Shown piece after piece: positions 37,049-37,791 of a stretch of DNA of 37,791 nt. The stretch covers positions 1-37,791 of the IMG/VR virus record IMGVR_UViG_3300022927_000051; one strand, 5' to 3'. The stretch's first letter is position 1, and every line of letters begins with the position of its first letter. This DNA comes from a virus. A model generated the notes under the pieces. That model had not been told where the DNA came from. It did no database searches and was given only the letters and a program-made list of their open reading frames with translations. A program made the translations under genes and the position numbers.

Positions 37049-37197
37049 GCTGTCACCATTACACAACTCAGAATGTAAATATCTTCAATAAAAACTGGTA
37101 CACAAGCCCAGTCATCGTTTTTTGATACACAACCAGACAACAGAAAGGGGGCGCAAAGCACCCCCAAGATTTTATGCTTTAGTCTTTTTCTTAACAT
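37045..37197 (-). CDS. Small lipoprotein, 50 residues
   Basis: A basic N-terminus (MLRKRLKHKILG) and a hydrophobic core end in the lipobox LSGC (cysteine at residue 23), followed by VSKNDDWACVPVFIEDIYIL. The ATGA overlap with the following gene supports real translation. A possible longer start is the ATG at 37212. It overlaps the preceding secreted-protein gene by 26 bases, like a nested pair. A GC-rich hairpin falls inside the signal-peptide codons. Lysis-linked (o-spanin-like) or envelope role is possible. Confidence 0.58.
   Translation of the reverse strand: MLRKRLKHKILGVLCAPFLLSGCVSKNDDWACVPVFIEDIYILSCVMVTA
37147..37165 (-). terminator. GC-rich hairpin inside the lipoprotein reading frame
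   Basis: GGGGGTGC-TTT-GCGCCCCC on the minus strand forms an 8-bp stem with a 3-base loop, followed by TTTCTG. It follows the stop of the secreted 66-residue gene and could terminate or attenuate the Hsp20 transcript, although it lies within the next coding sequence. Confidence 0.5.
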
Positions 37198-37372
37198 TTT
37201 TTTCAGCAACATAATGCCAGTTTCCTGTAAGAGGATTCTGCTTATGCTTCTCTGACAGTTTCCAGTCAATCACAACTTTAACTTGCCGTGCCTTGACTAC
37301 AACTTCTTCGATTTCGTTTGCTGAGGCAAATGTTGAGAAAAGACATAGGCACAGAATTGCCCAGTTTTTCAT
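37172..37372 (-). CDS. Small exported protein, 66 residues
   Basis: A signal peptide (MKNWAILCLCLFSTFASA) is followed by a mature part beginning NEIEEVVVKARQVKVVIDW and containing KHKQNPLTGNWHYV, a conserved pattern I recognise in marine T4-like phages. It is predicted to be periplasmic. It starts just after the Hsp20 stop in the same operon. Function unknown. Confidence 0.7.
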   Translation of the reverse strand: MKNWAILCLCLFSTFASANEIEEVVVKARQVKVVIDWKLSEKHKQNPLTGNWHYVAEKNVKKKTKA

Positions 37373-37373
37373 C

Positions 37374-37791
37374 TTAGTCCTCTGTTAGTAGTTGTTTATC
37401 CGTATTTCCAATTGGGATAGTACGAGGACGCTTCTCTTCTGGGATCTCTACTTTCAGGTCAATGACCAGTAATCCATCTTTGAAGTCTGCTCCTTCTACA
37501 ACAACGTGTTCAGAGAGTCTAAAGGTTCGTGTAAATTTCTTTGCAGAAATACCACGGTGTAGATACTCACGATCAACTTCATCATCCAAAGTAGGTCGAC
37601 CATCGCCTGTTACAACCAGAATGCCTTCTTTGACTTCAACAGTCAGTGCATCCTTTGAGTAACCAGCAAGAGCCAGTTCTACAGAGAATTGAGTTTCAGT
37701 GTGCTTGACTACGTTGTGTGGAGGATAGAGTTTGTTGTCTGCCATATCTGACAGTCTCTCAATCTCTGACCATACGTGATCAAAACCAATG
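37374..37791 (-). CDS. Hsp20 small heat-shock protein (5' end beyond window)
   Basis: An alpha-crystallin domain protein: YPPHNVVKHTETQFSVELALAGY opens the domain (landmark), with VEVKEGILVVTGDG, EYLHRGISAKKFTRTFRL and a C-terminal RTIPI anchor motif. The frame stays open upstream of the ATG at 37745 and encodes IGFDHVWSEIERLSDM, the usual N-terminal arm of phage and IbpA-type Hsp20. The true start therefore lies beyond the right edge. Hsp20 is typical of marine T4-like phages and probably stabilises proteins during infection or assembly. Confidence 0.92.
   Translation of the reverse strand, partial: IGFDHVWSEIERLSDMADNKLYPPHNVVKHTETQFSVELALAGYSKDALTVEVKEGILVVTGDGRPTLDDEVDREYLHRGISAKKFTRTFRLSEHVVVEGADFKDGLLVIDLKVEIPEEKRPRTIPIGNTDKQLLTED

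Noticed and set aside
1-37791. CRISPR arrays, insertion sequences, rRNA/tRNA genes, integrase or attachment sites
   Set aside because: None was seen by reading. No regularly spaced repeats, transposase motifs or cloverleaf sequences were recognised.

Overview
This window looks like part of the genome of a lytic, marine-type T4-superfamily myovirus. It carries T4-type replication proteins (family B DNA polymerase, UvsX recombinase, gp41-type helicase, gp61-type primase) and a nucleotide-metabolism set (NrdA, NrdB, ThyX, glutaredoxin, dCMP deaminase). It also has a T4-type lysozyme, T4-style TATAAATA late promoters, and many small proteins of kinds I know from marine cyano- and pelagiphage-like genomes. 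Having ThyX instead of a T4 Td-type enzyme, together with Hsp20, a 2OG oxygenase and sulfotransferases, fits an ocean phage. No photosynthesis genes are visible. NrdA resembles the enterobacterial class Ia enzyme closely and the early promoters are near-perfect sigma70 sites, so the host is a Gram-negative bacterium that I cannot name. I saw no tRNA, rRNA, IS element or CRISPR array.

Layout: almost every gene is on the minus strand, in tightly coupled operons with ATGA, TAATG, GTGA or longer overlaps. Only the lysozyme (36436-36897) and a 60-residue lipoprotein (24633-24815) are on the plus strand. Positions 1-8690 hold a truncated glycosyltransferase, glutaredoxin, a SegE-like GIY-YIG nuclease, nrdB, thyX, a late gene of unknown function, nrdA, a 2OG oxygenase and primase. 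Positions 8747-9828 look like a lysis cassette: an overlapping i-spanin/o-spanin pair followed by an XhlA-like tail-anchored protein. Positions 9821-20320 form a late, virion-associated block with an Ig-domain structural protein, a 740-residue modular protein studded with prohead-protease-like sites, a 585-residue nucleotidyltransferase fusion, a sulfotransferase, and an adjacent pair made of a ligase-like protein (DUF6267 type) and a putative nuclease. Positions 20321-28154 are a dense run of small accessory genes with dCMP deaminase. Positions 28156-36379 are the replication/recombination block (helicase, UvsX, polymerase) interleaved with a methyltransferase, glycosyltransferase, sulfotransferase and membrane protein. 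Positions 36436-37791 hold the lysozyme, two small exported proteins, and an Hsp20 gene that runs off the window.

Regulation can be read unusually well. Eight minus-strand sites match TTGACA/TTGACT - exactly 17 bp - TATAAT-like, and they precede early or middle genes (primase, helicase, UvsX, polymerase, accessory operons). TATAAATA boxes precede the presumed virion genes. A 19-bp identical element occurs in two of the accessory promoters.

The most interesting candidates are: (1) the late-promoter-driven pair of a possible PD-(D/E)XK nuclease and a ligase-superfamily protein whose N-terminus resembles the T4 capsid-targeting sequence, which suggests nucleic-acid enzymes packaged in the head and injected; (2) the 740-residue protein, which reads as a string of modules separated by gp21-like cleavage sites; (3) the nucleotidyltransferase fused to a basic head-type domain. 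All assignments were made by eye from translated sequence, without database searches.
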